A stretch of DNA of 64,000 bases. It comes from Nectonema munidae. Its lineage: Eukaryota; Nematomorpha; Nectonematoida; Nectonematidae. Below are positions 33,331-45,400 of this stretch, one piece after another. Both the position numbers and the translations under genes were made by a program. The notes under the pieces were generated by a model. That model saw only the letters and a list, made by a program, of their open reading frames with translations. It made no database searches and was not told where the DNA came from. The stretch is taken from positions 372,001-436,000 of the forward strand of contig JAUIRK010000964.1 in assembly GCA_030549495.1 (NCBI GenBank), given 5' to 3'. Numbering within the stretch: the stretch's first letter is position 1; every line of letters starts with the position of its first letter.

Positions 33331-34494
33331 TAAATTTAATCAAATTAATAGATATATAATGATGAACATTATTCAACTCTAGTGTCATTTAAATAGCAAA
33401 TTACTTCAGAAAGAATTCTAACTTAGATTACTTTGGTGAATAAACCAATAATAATACATGATTTTAAGCACTGACAGATAAAAAAAAGTATAAATATTGA
33501 ATATTTCTGTGAAGATGTGACACGTGACATTAAATTATGTTTAAAGCGATCTCTTCGGTTGAGTGAAAATATATAAGCCTTGTCACTTTGTAAACTTATA
33601 TTTATATGTATCTTTGGTATTACTAAGAGTGCCACTACCGTCACCTTAAAATATATAGGTCTTTTTATGTCACCATACGTCACTTCGTATTCCTGGGTAA
33701 GCGCACCTTATATTTTTGCCTATATGTTTCATAGCTTTTTTTAAATATAAGTTAAATTTATAAAAAAATCTTATAAATATTTTTTTAATTTTTTATGAAT
33801 CAATTGAATATTTAATTGTAATCGAGTTTAGTCATCATCTGTAAATGAAATAGTTTTTATTGATATGTCAACACTAATCTCTTTGAAAAATTTGTTCTCC
33901 CTCAACGTTTTTATGGGATCGATCTCAAAATGTTATTTTACGTATTTAAAAAGAATATGGAATCTGATTTTTTCATAAACTTTGAAATTCAAAAGTTGTT
34001 TCCTTTTGGCTATAAAATAGAGCCATGCAGAGGTCTATTTCCTTCAGCCGATGTCCTGCGATAACAGTTTAAATTTTATCAAGCCTTCCCTTACCCGCGT
34101 TTATATTTCAAATAATGTTTGAATAAAAAAACTCACTTAGCGCTCCTATTTTTCATGTATTTTTAAGATAGTCCATAACAGCACTCATTTAAAATTTCTA
34201 TTTGAGTCTCTTCTTCGTCCAATTTTTGTCAACTCATTTCTTCCCTACATCTCTCACAATTTGTTCATGTCCATCTCTGGCAAACAATTTGGGTTATAGG
34301 AGATTCTCAATTGAAAAACACAAAAAATAGAAGACATATAAAGCACATTTGACAGCTGACATCTGAAAAAAGCTCATATCTAATCTCACATAAGTGTGAG
34401 AGACAGCCAGAGAGGAAGAGATGAGGAAAGCTGTCAAAAGTAATTTATTGCGTGGAACAGCTAGAGTAGCGCTTTGTTTGAAATACGAAATATT
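33331..34494. other. No gene seen
   Basis: AT-rich spacer. Minus frames at 33423-33683 and 34294-34515 have no motif or splice context. Confidence 0.35.
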
Positions 34495-34502
34495 GCCTAT
34501 AT

Positions 34503-34593
34503 CAGGGGTTTTCAAACTATGGGTCGACTCAAAATTGAAAAGGGTCGCTGAGAAGTTTTTTCAAAAATTTAAATAGAAAATATTTATCAATGA

Positions 34594-34625
<32 letters not shown>

Positions 34626-34785
34626 CATACATATATATATAATTGAAAAATTAGCCTAAATAGTCGATGCTGAATAAATGAACCTAGTGAACAGAGTTGG
34701 TCTTATTACACCTAAGTATTATGGGTCGCGATGCAAGCCATGGTTCTTGTTATGGGTCGCAGTAAAAAAAGTTTGAAAAACGCTG
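34503..34785. mobile_element. hAT MITE with exact 8-bp target duplication
   Basis: 283 bp with inverted ends CAGGGGTTTTCAAACTATGG and, reversed, CAGCGTTTTTCAAAC, and subterminal tatgggtcgc words. The octamer gcctatat flanks it at 34495-34502 and 34786-34793. The core holds a (ta)n microsatellite near 34596-34619. No coding capacity. Confidence 0.88.
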
Positions 34786-34887
34786 GCCTATATGACATTG
34801 ATCAGTTAACATTGTTTTGCAACAACAGATCAAATTAATTCATTTAACTTAATGTGTGTAAGTAAACATATATTACGTTGGGTGGAA

Positions 34888-35400
34888 ATTCAGTTAATGT
34901 ATTTGGGGGTATCAAAGGAAGCTGAATTCTCCATTCGATGACTTAAGGTGTCATGCAACCTCCGCCCGATTCGCTGAATCCGGGCTTTCAAAGAGTTATA
35001 TCGAACGGCTGAATTATAGCTGAGAGTCACCACCCGAACAAATACACGCTTGCACGGCATGCATAGCCCGACTGGCTTAGCAGCTTTTGCTACCAATGCT
35101 GGTCTACAGACATCCGCGCGATGTCCAGCGCGCACTCAACAAAGTATGTGTAGCTCAGCAACCTTCCAATAGCTACACCAAGAGATCAGATCTCGACACA
35201 GTTTTAACAGCAATTTAATTAAACACCCAACTGTACAAGACAGAAGGGCAAGTGAAGAGAGTGATAAATCACTAGAAATCTCAAGATTGCTCTCAGAGCT
35301 AGTTTACAGACAACTGCAAAATTGTCCTGCTAGAAGCCTTGCATCCACAAGTCATACGGAAACGCAATTTTAACGAAGCAAACGCAAATTTTATTGAATA
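34888..35400. other. GC-richer island, possible scrambled Tc1/mariner remnants
   Basis: About 500 bases near 48% GC in a roughly 30% GC setting. The minus strand reads NSLKARIQRIGRRLHDTLSH near 34930-35000, reminiscent of the C-terminal end of Tc1/mariner transposases. The plus strand at 35190-35330 reads IRSRHSFNSNLIKHP and DKSLEISRLLSEL, reminiscent of a Tc3-like helix-turn-helix. The opposite orientations mean it is not one simple copy. Weak evidence. Confidence 0.3.
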
Positions 35401-38143
35401 TGTGTAGTCTGAATGTACCTATAGGTCAAAGCGATTTAGGGTACACAGACCTCACTCATACCTCTGCAGTAATGATGGATATGGCTGAGAAAAATTTTGG
35501 GGAGGAGCTAAGGAAAATACATTCCCTAAATAAGCTATTTAGGGGAGAGGTTAGGGTGTTGTACGCTTGAGATAAATATGACCTAAAAATTTATGGGCCG
35601 ATATCTCATTCACTAGCCCCTCCCCCTAGTAATTCATCTCTGCCTTGCAGTGCTCTAGTTCAAACCAACCCTACGAAGTTTTTATGTGTTCGGTGCGACT
35701 GCCCACTGTTGCGCTCAAGTAGTGTCAACGGTTATTTTTCATCATCATTTTTATATTTTATGAATAAAAGATCAAACACAGCACAAATTAAGTGTTCCAG
35801 AGTTATTTAGGAAATAAATTTTGTGAAATAATAGCCAGCAGAGAAAAAAATTTCCTATCAAGTTCTTTAAAATAAAAATGGTATTAAAATACAAACAATA
35901 TTATCTTTCAATGCAATATATATAGGGAATATTCCATATATAGGAAATCTTTAGGAATAGGCTATGTGTTTTCCTAACAAGTTTGGTTAGCAATTTCCAC
36001 AGCCTTTATAAAATAGCAATGAATAGAGGAAATGAGTCGTTATAATACATATTGTATAAAATTTTTGATTATGACCTATCATTCAAGCTTTTTTATTATG
36101 GGTACCCTAGCGTCTATATTTTTTCATAAATTTCAAAATTCATTTATCAAAAAATTTTGCTATGGGTATTTTCCACTCTATTGCCAATATTTTTTCATTA
36201 AAATGATCAAGGAAATCTGAATATCTCTTTAGTATTAAAGTCGACTTGTGCATTACGAATTAAATATATTTTATGCATTTTGACTGCCAAATACACTTAA
36301 ATTAAAAATCTTCGACATAGACATAAAATTTTACACAATAAAATGTGGGAAATAATTGGGTTTTTATAAAAGTTTTACTTCTGTGAATATTCGAGAATAT
36401 ATTGACTAGTTCAGATATTCTTTTTATTTTGAGAATTAAACCTTTTATATATACGCTGTTCCTTGAGCCCAGACTTTTTTTCTTTCCACATTTGCAACGA
36501 GGCAGTCTTTTTTGAGGAAACACGCTCCTTGAAAATACATCAATCTAATTGGCATATTCGCCCTAAACGTGTTCTTTTAGCAACTCTTTAATTTGAAACA
36601 TCAAAAACCCAGAACCTCGTCATTGAAATATATTACCAGGTGGAAATAGCAGATTAGGTTTTTTTGCGTTCATTATCAATTTAATTTTGTAACCTCTTTT
36701 TTAATAAAATCAAATTTCTATCACTGCTTGCAATTTTTAGAAGCAAAAAGTTACGTTAAAAAATTGCACTTACAGTAGTATTATTTTTGCACAAAAATTC
36801 CTCAATCATCAATCTTGAATTTCATCGATATAAAGAAGAGGTTGGCGTTAACAAATGATATTAAAAAATCGGTGAATTTTGTGTATGAGTATTTTAGAAA
36901 CTTAAAGGATACTTACTACATCACGCATTGTTGTACAGCTCAATTCAAATTTTTAATTGTAATCATCTTGCCAAAATGTAAATTCCAAATCATAATAATT
37001 GTATATAATTGGCATGAATAAATTTGTAATCTATGTTTAAATCAGCAATATATTCGTTTTCTGTATATTCATTAATTTACTAGTTTCCATTTAAAAGTGT
37101 ATATAAAAGTCATTAGGATTATCCTCATCATTACTTCTATTGATTCTGCAAGCAGTACAAGTATGCTTGTACACTGCTACTATACTTAGATTCAAAAATG
37201 ATTACAACGATGGAAAATTAAAGCATAAAGACGGACGGCCATTTTGGGCGAATTATCTATTAATTCATATATGTAATCTTCAGTAACATTTTTACCATGG
37301 GGCGCTACCAAAACTTTTACCCTGAGGCACCGCCTAGGAAAAAATTGGTTACAGTAACTACTTTGAATAGCAAGTGTAACAATGCATAAATTTACTATCC
37401 TTCGTATTTAAAATACCATTCATTAGAGTAAATTTACTAATTCATTGTGATAAAATTAGTTTAACAACCACTAAAGAGAGCGACTTCAAACTTGGTAAGA
37501 ACCTTATTAGGACCCCTTTGACAGATCAAGAGGTTATTGCACTGCAACAACAAAATTGTTTTTTGCAAAAATTTTCGAGTTAAATACTTTGCAAACATGT
37601 TGCCAAAATCATTTGAAAAGCTCACGAGGCCATTGAGTGCAATCTAAAATGTATTTTTGCTTTATAAGTGCAAGTGTGCAATGTGCAGAGATCAAAATTG
37701 GGTGAAGATTCCTCATTTTTTAGTACTTGAATTTAAAATAGAATCTAGAATGTAATTTTGAGCATCTATTTTAATACATAAAAAAGGTACTCTCAAGGTT
37801 TTATTTTGAAAAGCAAGTGTAAAAATGTAATATCCATTATTTTTTGAAGAGAAAAAAAATTATATTAAGTACAATTGCCTGATGGGGGTTTTGAACGATG
37901 TTGGCAACATGTTGCAAAGGATTTATTTCGAAAAAGTTACCCCTTTCTCGAAAAAAAATTTTTCTCTACTAAATATCTGTTGATGACTATAGTGGCCGAT
38001 AATAATTTATATTTTGGAAAATTTTTTAATGAAGGCTTAATTCTATTACCTTATATACCATATATATAATCATACAGGGCTTTTAACAAATCAAATAACT
38101 TTGATACTAAAAACTACCTTATGCAATAACATAATTTGTTAAT
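35401..38143. other. Intergenic, no gene seen
   Basis: Downstream flank of the C18orf63 homologue. Short frames (36032-36220, 36302-36523, 36815-37021, 37875-38069) have no recognisable features. Confidence 0.4.
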
Positions 38144-38149
38144 TTTATT
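38144..38149 (-). other. Polyadenylation signal of C18orf63 homologue
   Basis: AATAAA on the minus strand about 28 bases after the stop codon at 38177-38179. Its closeness suggests a very short 3' UTR and a live transcription unit. Confidence 0.6.
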
Positions 38150-38176
38150 TAAGTACAAGAACAAAACTAATACGTA

Positions 38177-39796
38177 TTACATGTTCAAATTTAACATTAT
38201 ATCAGAAATGAGATCCTTTTTTTTCTTTGACTTGATACAAACACCATTTTCTTCCAACCACTTTGTTAACATTTCAACGTTGAGACTATTTAACTTTTGT
38301 CGTTTTGCAAGTTTCACAATTTTATCATGAAGGGATGTTGAACTTTTCTGGGAAAACTTTTTCTGTACTAAATTTTTTGCAGCAAATTTGTCATCTCTTT
38401 TCGCTTCTTTTTTCGAGTTACCCTTTGAAAAATTATTTACTTTAGAAGTTAAATATAAAATTTGTGAGGTAATTCCATTTTCAGATTTCAAAGAAAACGC
38501 GTTTCCAGATATATTTGTGTTCGTGTCGACGGATTTATTGATATTTGCTTTAGGGAAAGAGAGGTCTAATTCTTTCTTTTTCATACAAGAAATATCTTCC
38601 TCTTGATTTGCTTTGAGGTATTTACTTTTATACTTGGTAAATATTGGTTTATATTTAACTTTTGAACCCAGATTTTTCATAGTTTGTGAAGAGAATTGAG
38701 ATAAAAAGACGGAACCTGGTAAGTCATTGTTGTCAATTTTATTAGCATTGTTAAAAGAGTTTAACATCGGCTGACTTTCATAACACTTTACATTTTCATG
38801 AAGTTTACATTGACAACTAAGGTTTTCTTTTTTACATGGCATAGCACTACTAATTCTTATAAAGTCGTTGTTCATTTTTTCTTTTGAAAAACTATAGACA
38901 TCTCGTGAAAATTCTTCAACTAAAGGAACATTATAATTTTGAAATGATAATAAATTATCAGTTTTAACGCAAAAATTAGGATAAGTAAAAATATCTTCAC
39001 TAATAAATTTAAAACAAACGTCAACAAAAAATACTTCGTTTGGTTTAAATGGGAGTGAATATCCATACATTTTAAACCAAAAATCTTGTAGTTCCACATA
39101 AGATTTAAAAATTGAGTTGGATAGAACTTGAGTTAATCTTATAATTTTTCCTTTTTTCATGGTTGGTAGAACGTAACACCATTTATTAGGTATATCACTT
39201 CCTTCAATCTTGTGAATATTTTTATTTAAAAAATTAGTAGTTATGTCATAGGAAATGTTCAAATGGAAAATGTTAAAGTTGATTACTCTAACATTAAAGG
39301 GAGATAAAACAATAGAAACTTTGTTTGATTCATATAAAAATTCTGCGGAGAGTGCATCTAACTTTCTATTTATTTCAAAAACATTTTCCTTTTTTACTAA
39401 AAATTTTTTTATAAGCATCCAACTTGGTGATAACCGTGTCAAAATAAAATACCGCATAGCATCTAAATATTCATGAATGAAAATATTTTCTTCAATATTT
39501 AAGATTACGATACTATTTTCTTTGAAAAAATATTGTAGATACTTTTGATCCCAGAGCATTTTTGAAGTAAAAATGAGTACAATAAAACTTTCTTCTTTAA
39601 TTGGAAGAGCCAATACATTATTAAATTTATATATAAAATCACGACAAAAAACTGTCTGTTTTTGAAATGAACTTTTGAAATATAGCTTAATACAATTTTC
39701 TTTTTCTTTCATATCTTTAAGAGAAACTTTTATACAAATACCATTTTTAATGTTTGTATCAAAACTCACACTTAATCTGTTATCAAAAAAGGACAT
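38177..39796 (-). CDS. C18orf63: C18orf63 homologue (DUF4708) with C-terminal SAP-like domain
   Basis: Single-exon gene of about 539 residues, by far the longest frame of the window. Compared from memory with human C18orf63: LTRLSPSWMLIKKFLV against MARLAPAWNRTGHLLV; PNKWCYVLPTMKKGKIIRL against LSNWCYVLPSMKMGQIINI; DFWFKMYGYSLPF against the human HWDALYGYKLP; then FKFISEDIFTYPNFCV, and VKYKPIFTKYKSKYL against ITPKFVPVFKNRLL. Order and spacing hold, so the assignment is firm. The middle is Ser/Asn/Lys-rich and probably disordered. The last 45 residues contain LNVEMLTKWLEENGVCI and KKDLISDIM, a SAP-type helix-helix motif. The open frame extends 23 codons upstream to a TTG; the first ATG at 39796 gives MSFFDNRL, which aligns with the human start. 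Function of the family is not established. It lies downstream of lamin on the same strand. Confidence 0.9.
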   Translation of the reverse strand: MSFFDNRLSVSFDTNIKNGICIKVSLKDMKEKENCIKLYFKSSFQKQTVFCRDFIYKFNNVLALPIKEESFIVLIFTSKMLWDQKYLQYFFKENSIVILNIEENIFIHEYLDAMRYFILTRLSPSWMLIKKFLVKKENVFEINRKLDALSAEFLYESNKVSIVLSPFNVRVINFNIFHLNISYDITTNFLNKNIHKIEGSDIPNKWCYVLPTMKKGKIIRLTQVLSNSIFKSYVELQDFWFKMYGYSLPFKPNEVFFVDVCFKFISEDIFTYPNFCVKTDNLLSFQNYNVPLVEEFSRDVYSFSKEKMNNDFIRISSAMPCKKENLSCQCKLHENVKCYESQPMLNSFNNANKIDNNDLPGSVFLSQFSSQTMKNLGSKVKYKPIFTKYKSKYLKANQEEDISCMKKKELDLSFPKANINKSVDTNTNISGNAFSLKSENGITSQILYLTSKVNNFSKGNSKKEAKRDDKFAAKNLVQKKFSQKSSTSLHDKIVKLAKRQKLNSLNVEMLTKWLEENGVCIKSKKKKDLISDIMLNLNM

Positions 39797-39869
39797 GTTT
39801 TTTTCGTCTATAGACTTTATCGTCTGCTTTAAATTAAATTGTATTAAAAATAATATAAAAAACAAAAAT

Positions 39870-40162
39870 TTTAATTATTTATTTTTCTAGAACTAAAAAA
39901 GGGTTAAAGATTTAATTTAAATTTTATTATTAGGTGTAAAACAAATTTCCTTTTAGACAAAAATGTAACAATTTGTATATTTTCCAATATAATGAAGAAA
40001 AAAACTAAAAATATTTTACTTTCAGCTACTTTTGATCAGTGTCGTTGAACACAAAAAGGAGGCATAAATAGCATTATAATTTGTCTTGTTTGATATAATA
40101 TTTCTCCTTCAGTTTCACTCTTCGAACAACTAAATTTTTAAGACTAATCGTCTGCTTTCTTT
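39870..40162. other. Presumed 5' region of the C18orf63 homologue
   Basis: AT-rich spacer immediately upstream of the start. No specific promoter element can be defended. Foldback D starts within 400 bases of the start codon. Confidence 0.3.
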
Positions 40163-40467
40163 TTAATACAATTATATATACCATTTTTACTTCTAACTGG
40201 TCTTATTTAAGTTCGAAAGCGTCTTTTTCTATTCTAATTTGTCTTTTTAAGTATCAAATAGTCTTTTTTCAAAGCTAAATAGCCTTATTCTAATTCAAAT
40301 TTGTCTTTTTCCATTTTATTTTGTATCTTAGAAAGAGCGTTTAGAATTTAAAAAAGACATTTTAGAACTTAAAAGTAAAATTTAAAAAAGACAAATTAGA
40401 ATTGTTAAAAGACAATTTAGAAGCAAAAATATAACTTAGAAGTAAAAATGGTATTTAATACAATTAC
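40163..40467. mobile_element. Foldback element D (word: ttctaatttgtcttttt)
   Basis: The left edge taatacaattatatatacca, followed by tttttacttctaa, is repeated in inverse at the right edge. Both arms consist of variants of ttctaatttgtctttttaa. There is almost no core, so single strands would form a near-complete hairpin. Confidence 0.7.
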
Positions 40468-42301
40468 TGGCAACTCGGATGTCGCATTGTTCCTTAATTT
40501 TTCTTCTTTGTAAACAAAATACGTTTCCAAACAATATTATATTCGTGACCCGCAAATTCCATCCAGAATCCACCCCATTAATTTCAGGTAATTTCTGCTT
40601 AAAGGAATACTGCTCTGGATATATATAAAAAATATGATTAATTTTAGAGTTAGCTAAAATTAAAAAAAAGATTAATTTTAGAGTAGAATTGTTCACATCG
40701 CCAATAAGTTCTCACTTTCTTCACATTGTCTTTGTGCTTCTCATATATGTAATTTTCAATGTCAACCACTTTCCTTTTTCCTATGATGAATGAAAGAGAC
40801 ATGGGTGCAAAAGAATAATATATTTAAATATATAAAATTGAATGATATAAAAGGAAGCAACTAGACCCAATACAAAATTAAAACGTAACATCGTTTTTTT
40901 GAATATCCATCCGTTTATTTTCGGGAATATCATTTGATTTATATGGGTTTCACTTTGATTTTTTTGAGAAAACAACGACTGTTTAACTTATTATAGCAAG
41001 CAATAGTGGGGTGAATTATTCGGAGATGGAAATTTACATGCAACCATTATATTACGCGGTCTTCTCCCTATAAAATTTTAAAAATAATATATATATACAT
41101 TTTAAAATCGTTTAAGCATCATTATTTTCATAAAGTTTAAAATGAATAAGAATCCAGGAAAATATTTTTCCATGATAAAATTTCCTCCGAGAAAAGCCCC
41201 GTAAAAATTCGCAACAAAAGGCTTTCTAAGAAACTTCAAAATGAGATTACCAAAATATATTTTATAAAATCAGATATTTTCCAAACTAATTATAAAAAAA
41301 TTTCTAGAGTCACTTCTTAAAATAAAAAAGTCTTTATCAAATAATAAATAAAGAATTACACATTTACTCTTAAGGCTTGTAAAAAATCAACAACTAAAAA
41401 AACTTAAAGTTGTAACATCAAAAATGTTAATTTTTCCAGAATAGTGATAAACGTAGCTAAAGTCCTCAATCTTGGAAAGTGGTAGATCTGAAGGAGAAAT
41501 TTGTGAGTAGCGTTATTGGTAGACGTAAATACCTATGGAAAAGACCGCAACATTTTTGCATAGTTTATTCAATCATATTTTTATATATTATTTAATTTCA
41601 AATATATATGCAATGAAGATTAAAAATTGACCATTAAAACATTTTTTTATACCAATTATATTATTATCAATCACATGTCATTTCGAAAATTATATGTCAA
41701 AAATAATTTTTTTTTAACTCCAATGTACTTCATTTTGAATTTAATAAAGGTAATTTATTAACGCCTTCTTTTGAGTTACAAATCAACAATATAAAAAAGT
41801 TGCAATTTATAAAAGTATGTTTTTCAAAATGACATTATAGACATTTATTTCATTAGCCAATGTTCCACAGCTGATGTACCGTGAGACAATGTTGGGAGTA
41901 CTCGAGTGTAACCCAAATATAATTATTTAATGTTTTCCATCTTATCAAGCATCATATTCTATACTTTTGAACATATGATAATTTTTTATAATCAAAAATG
42001 ATAACCCGTCTGCTTAAAAGAGATTGAAGGAGAACTTTGGATTTCACTTTCAGAAACAGAAGTCAGAGCTTGAGAGTTTATGAACTTTTTTAACTTCTAT
42101 CTACTCGTGGGAGTTTAATTTAGTTCACCCATTTTTAGGAGCCAAGGTTTACGGGAAATTATAATTATACATTTTCTACTTGTTTATCCTTCTTCATAAG
42201 CAAGCAATCAGAGAAATAATCTAGGTTTTGATAGGAGTGATGATTTCTGCTATACAAATTGTATAATAAAGGCTACCTCAAAAGGAAATGCTACAATGAT
42301 A
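40468..42301. other. Intergenic between lamin and C18orf63 homologue
   Basis: AT-rich; minus frames at 40436-40696 and 40781-40975 have no motif. No gene seen. Confidence 0.4.
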
Positions 42302-42311
42302 TTTATTTATT
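42302..42311 (-). other. Polyadenylation signal pair of lamin
   Basis: Two overlapping AATAAA hexamers on the minus strand, about 85 bases after the lamin stop codon. Confidence 0.6.
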
Positions 42312-42392
42312 AACACAAATATACAACATATAAGTAAAAGATATATAAATATAGATAAAAGCATAAAATATATTTTCGTGGAATGTATTTCC

Positions 42393-42455
42393 TCACATGA
42401 TAACACAGTCCTTTTCATCTTTATTTTGAGGTGATACTTCCTGAGAAAAGCTTGC
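42393..42455 (-). CDS. Lam: Lamin exon 12: last exon with CaaX box CVIM
   Basis: 63-nt terminal exon after a strong polypyrimidine tract and acceptor (CTCCTTTTTCAG). In phase 0 it encodes ASFSQEVSPQNKDEKDCVIM and then TGA. CVIM is a farnesylation CaaX motif, expected at the end of a B-type-like lamin (human lamin A CSIM, Drosophila Dm0 CAIM). The longer open frame that overlaps it is a different frame and is not coding. Confidence 0.92.
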   Translation of the reverse strand, partial: ASFSQEVSPQNKDEKDCVIM

Positions 42456-45400
42456 CTGAAAAAGGAGATCAAATTAAAAATATTTTTATAGTATAAATGC
42501 ACGCTTGTTAACACTTTGAGGATAAGTGTCTAAATAAATGAAAAACGTCTACTCTAATATAAAATTCCATTGAAAAAGAAAGCAGAAGATTAATATTCAA
42601 ATTTTCGCCAAAAGATAACACCACATGTGTGATATTAGAGGTATGGGGAATATCTAATGTAAAATATTAACCTTTTAGTGCCGACATTAAAATTATTGGA
42701 AAATAAAAGTCAATAAATATATTACAATTTTTATGTCAATTTAAAATAAAAATAGATTTTTTTAATTAAATTAATTTTTAGACATTTTTCTAAAAAATGA
42801 ATGGAATTTTTCGTCACATTTAGGGTCTTAAGTTTTTTGACATTAAACACACATTCCTTAAGTTGCATTATCAATGTAATGATTGTAGCCATTATATCTA
42901 ACTTCAATGGATGCTGAAGCTGTTTGGCCTTCTAAGAGAATTTACAAGAGCGTTGCTATTCTCTTCTCAATTGAAGATGTGATATTAATTTTTATTTTTT
43001 TTAATTTAGTTTGAACGTAAATGGCAATTGCCAGCCAAGTTAGAAAGAATCTACCCTGCTATTTTTCAAGCTATTTCTTCAAAATGATAGAAAATAAAAT
43101 TTATGTATAAAATAAATAAAATTTATTTTTTACGAATTTTTTTTTAATATTCAATTAGTAAAAATATAGAAAGTTTCCAATTTTGAAACTATATTTTATT
43201 ATTATTTTCTAAATTAAATTGTTAAAAAAGAGTCTTTTAATTTGAAAAATACTTGAAGTTTATAACCAATTTTTTAATTGTTAGCCTGAAATTTCCTTTT
43301 TCCTTAGTTTATGAAATCAGCTAAATTCATTTTTTTCTATTTAAACAGAAAAAATAATGTTTTTAAATGAAAATGATTTATTAGTTGTATTGTAAATTTT
43401 TTTTTGCAATTTTATTTCCAAAAATGTTAGAAATTCTGGTTATCATACGTATTTAAAAGTTGATTAAAATGATGGGATCGGTAAATAATTATGGCACATA
43501 TAAGTACAGATATTATATATGCATACGTGAACGTTTAATCAATAACGAAAGGATGAGCACCAATGAAACATTCAAAAACGCAGGCTAACACCATTCGTAA
43601 ACAGTTTTGACATTTGCATTAACACCAATCATATTTAACAAATTTCAATTTTTAAAATTAAAAAACTAACTTAACAAAAATAAAGAAAATCAATAATACT
43701 ATAAATTAAAAATGGAACATACAACTACGGTATTATCAATCCGTTAAAATTTCCATCTGCGTTCTCTACAAGTGACTCTATGTTGAAGAATTGTTTAGAG
43801 AAGAAAAAAATTTATAGGATTCAACGTGTATGAATAATGGTTTAAATAATACTTTATTTTTTCTAAAAAGTCAAAAAAAATGGCGTTGTGTAGGCATTGT
43901 TAATAGAAAGAAGATTAATTACTTGATTTGCTTACTTTTATTCTCATTTCTTGCAAAAATAAAAGAAAAAGTCTGAAATAGTAGTTTTTGTAATTAATTT
44001 GGAAAAAAAGAACATTTAGAGTCGAAATAAAAATTTCAATATAGAGTTAATTATTTGTTTAAAACTTTTCTTTTATGTTTATCGAATTAAAGAGGTTAAT
44101 GCATGTGACGAGGGTGTAGAAGAATATTTCAAAGGCAATGGATGCATCAGAAGTGTTAATCAATCTTGTTGTGGGTGCTAATGAAGGGGTTAATGGTATA
44201 AAATGCGGTCAGTAAAAAATTTAGAAGGCGCTAAAACTAAAAAATTGTTAGTGGTAGCGCGTCGAAATCAATGCAATCCATTTTTAAAATACTTTTAATA
44301 TTCGTTTGATCGATCATCTGTAGAGAGAATGAGATGTACTAAGATTAGTGTAAAATGAGGAAATAATTGTAATTCACTGTCTAGTTCAAAATATATCCCC
44401 GTGATTAAAAATTTTGTTACTAATTAATTATATTTAATATATTACTTAACATGTTATGAAAACTTACTAGTTTGAACCCAATTGATCATTAGTACATCTA
44501 ATTTTTTAAGCAAAAAACCCTATAAATGAAGACGTAAATAAGATAATTGATTCTAAGGTGCGTTATACCAAATTAGTTAATCTCATGTTCTTTTTTTGGC
44601 TGACATGGGGAAAGGAAAAAAATGATCCGAAATTTAGTAAAAGGGAACTTTTTTCTAAATATTTACCGAATATCCACTATCGGGGATTTCAAGATGGCTT
44701 GAACTATGTGCATATACTTTATTACAGGATTTCTGCTCAGAGGTGACCTGATATGTAGCCATTTCCTAAAAACAGAAGAAAAAAATAGCAAAAGAACTAA
44801 ATAAATAGAAAAAAGAAGGACTAATAGTAAATAAAATGTTGCAATTTAAGGAATTTGAGGAGTATTACCTCGCCATCCGAATTGAAGAGAGTGGTGACAT
44901 ATGTTTCACCAACAGGCCACTCCATATCCTTCATGATAACGTGTTTCTGGCTGGGGTTATGCGTTACATGCTTCTTATTCGACATGCTATAAAAAATGAT
45001 GGATTCGCCAGCGGGTATAGTGAGTCTTCTACCGATTGTATACGTCACAATGCTACTTTCGCTAGTTCCCGTCGTTCTGCTAATCATCCAGCCACCCAAG
45101 CAAACATCCTAAATAAAAATGAGCATATATTTCAAATTTCAAAATTTAGTACTAAGCCTCGTACTTTTTTAGTCTCATTCGTCAATTTTACATACTTTCC
45201 TTCTGGATCACTTTCTGAAATCTGGATGCCGCCGTAAGCTTGAGATATACTCTGAGCCTGAAGCGAAAAGTAATTATTAATTTTAATGTGAAATCAAAAT
45301 GGTAATAAATTTAAGCATTTATTTTAAAACTGAATTGTTAATTAATAAATATATATATATAGCATAAATTATGTAATGTTATGCATAAATCTACTTTGAA

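Noticed and set aside
39797-39865. 23-codon N-terminal extension of the C18orf63 homologue
   Set aside because: Begins at TTG, not ATG; the first ATG gives the start that aligns with the human protein.
38388-39890. Plus-strand frames across the C18orf63 homologue
   Set aside because: Antisense shadows of the 539-residue gene.
42278-42514. 78-codon minus frame ending in a hydrophobic stretch
   Set aside because: Overlaps the true last lamin exon in a different frame; the hydrophobic part is AT-rich 3' untranslated sequence.
44836-45237. Open plus-strand frame of 133 codons
   Set aside because: Antisense shadow of the two lamin tail-domain exons; no motif of its own.
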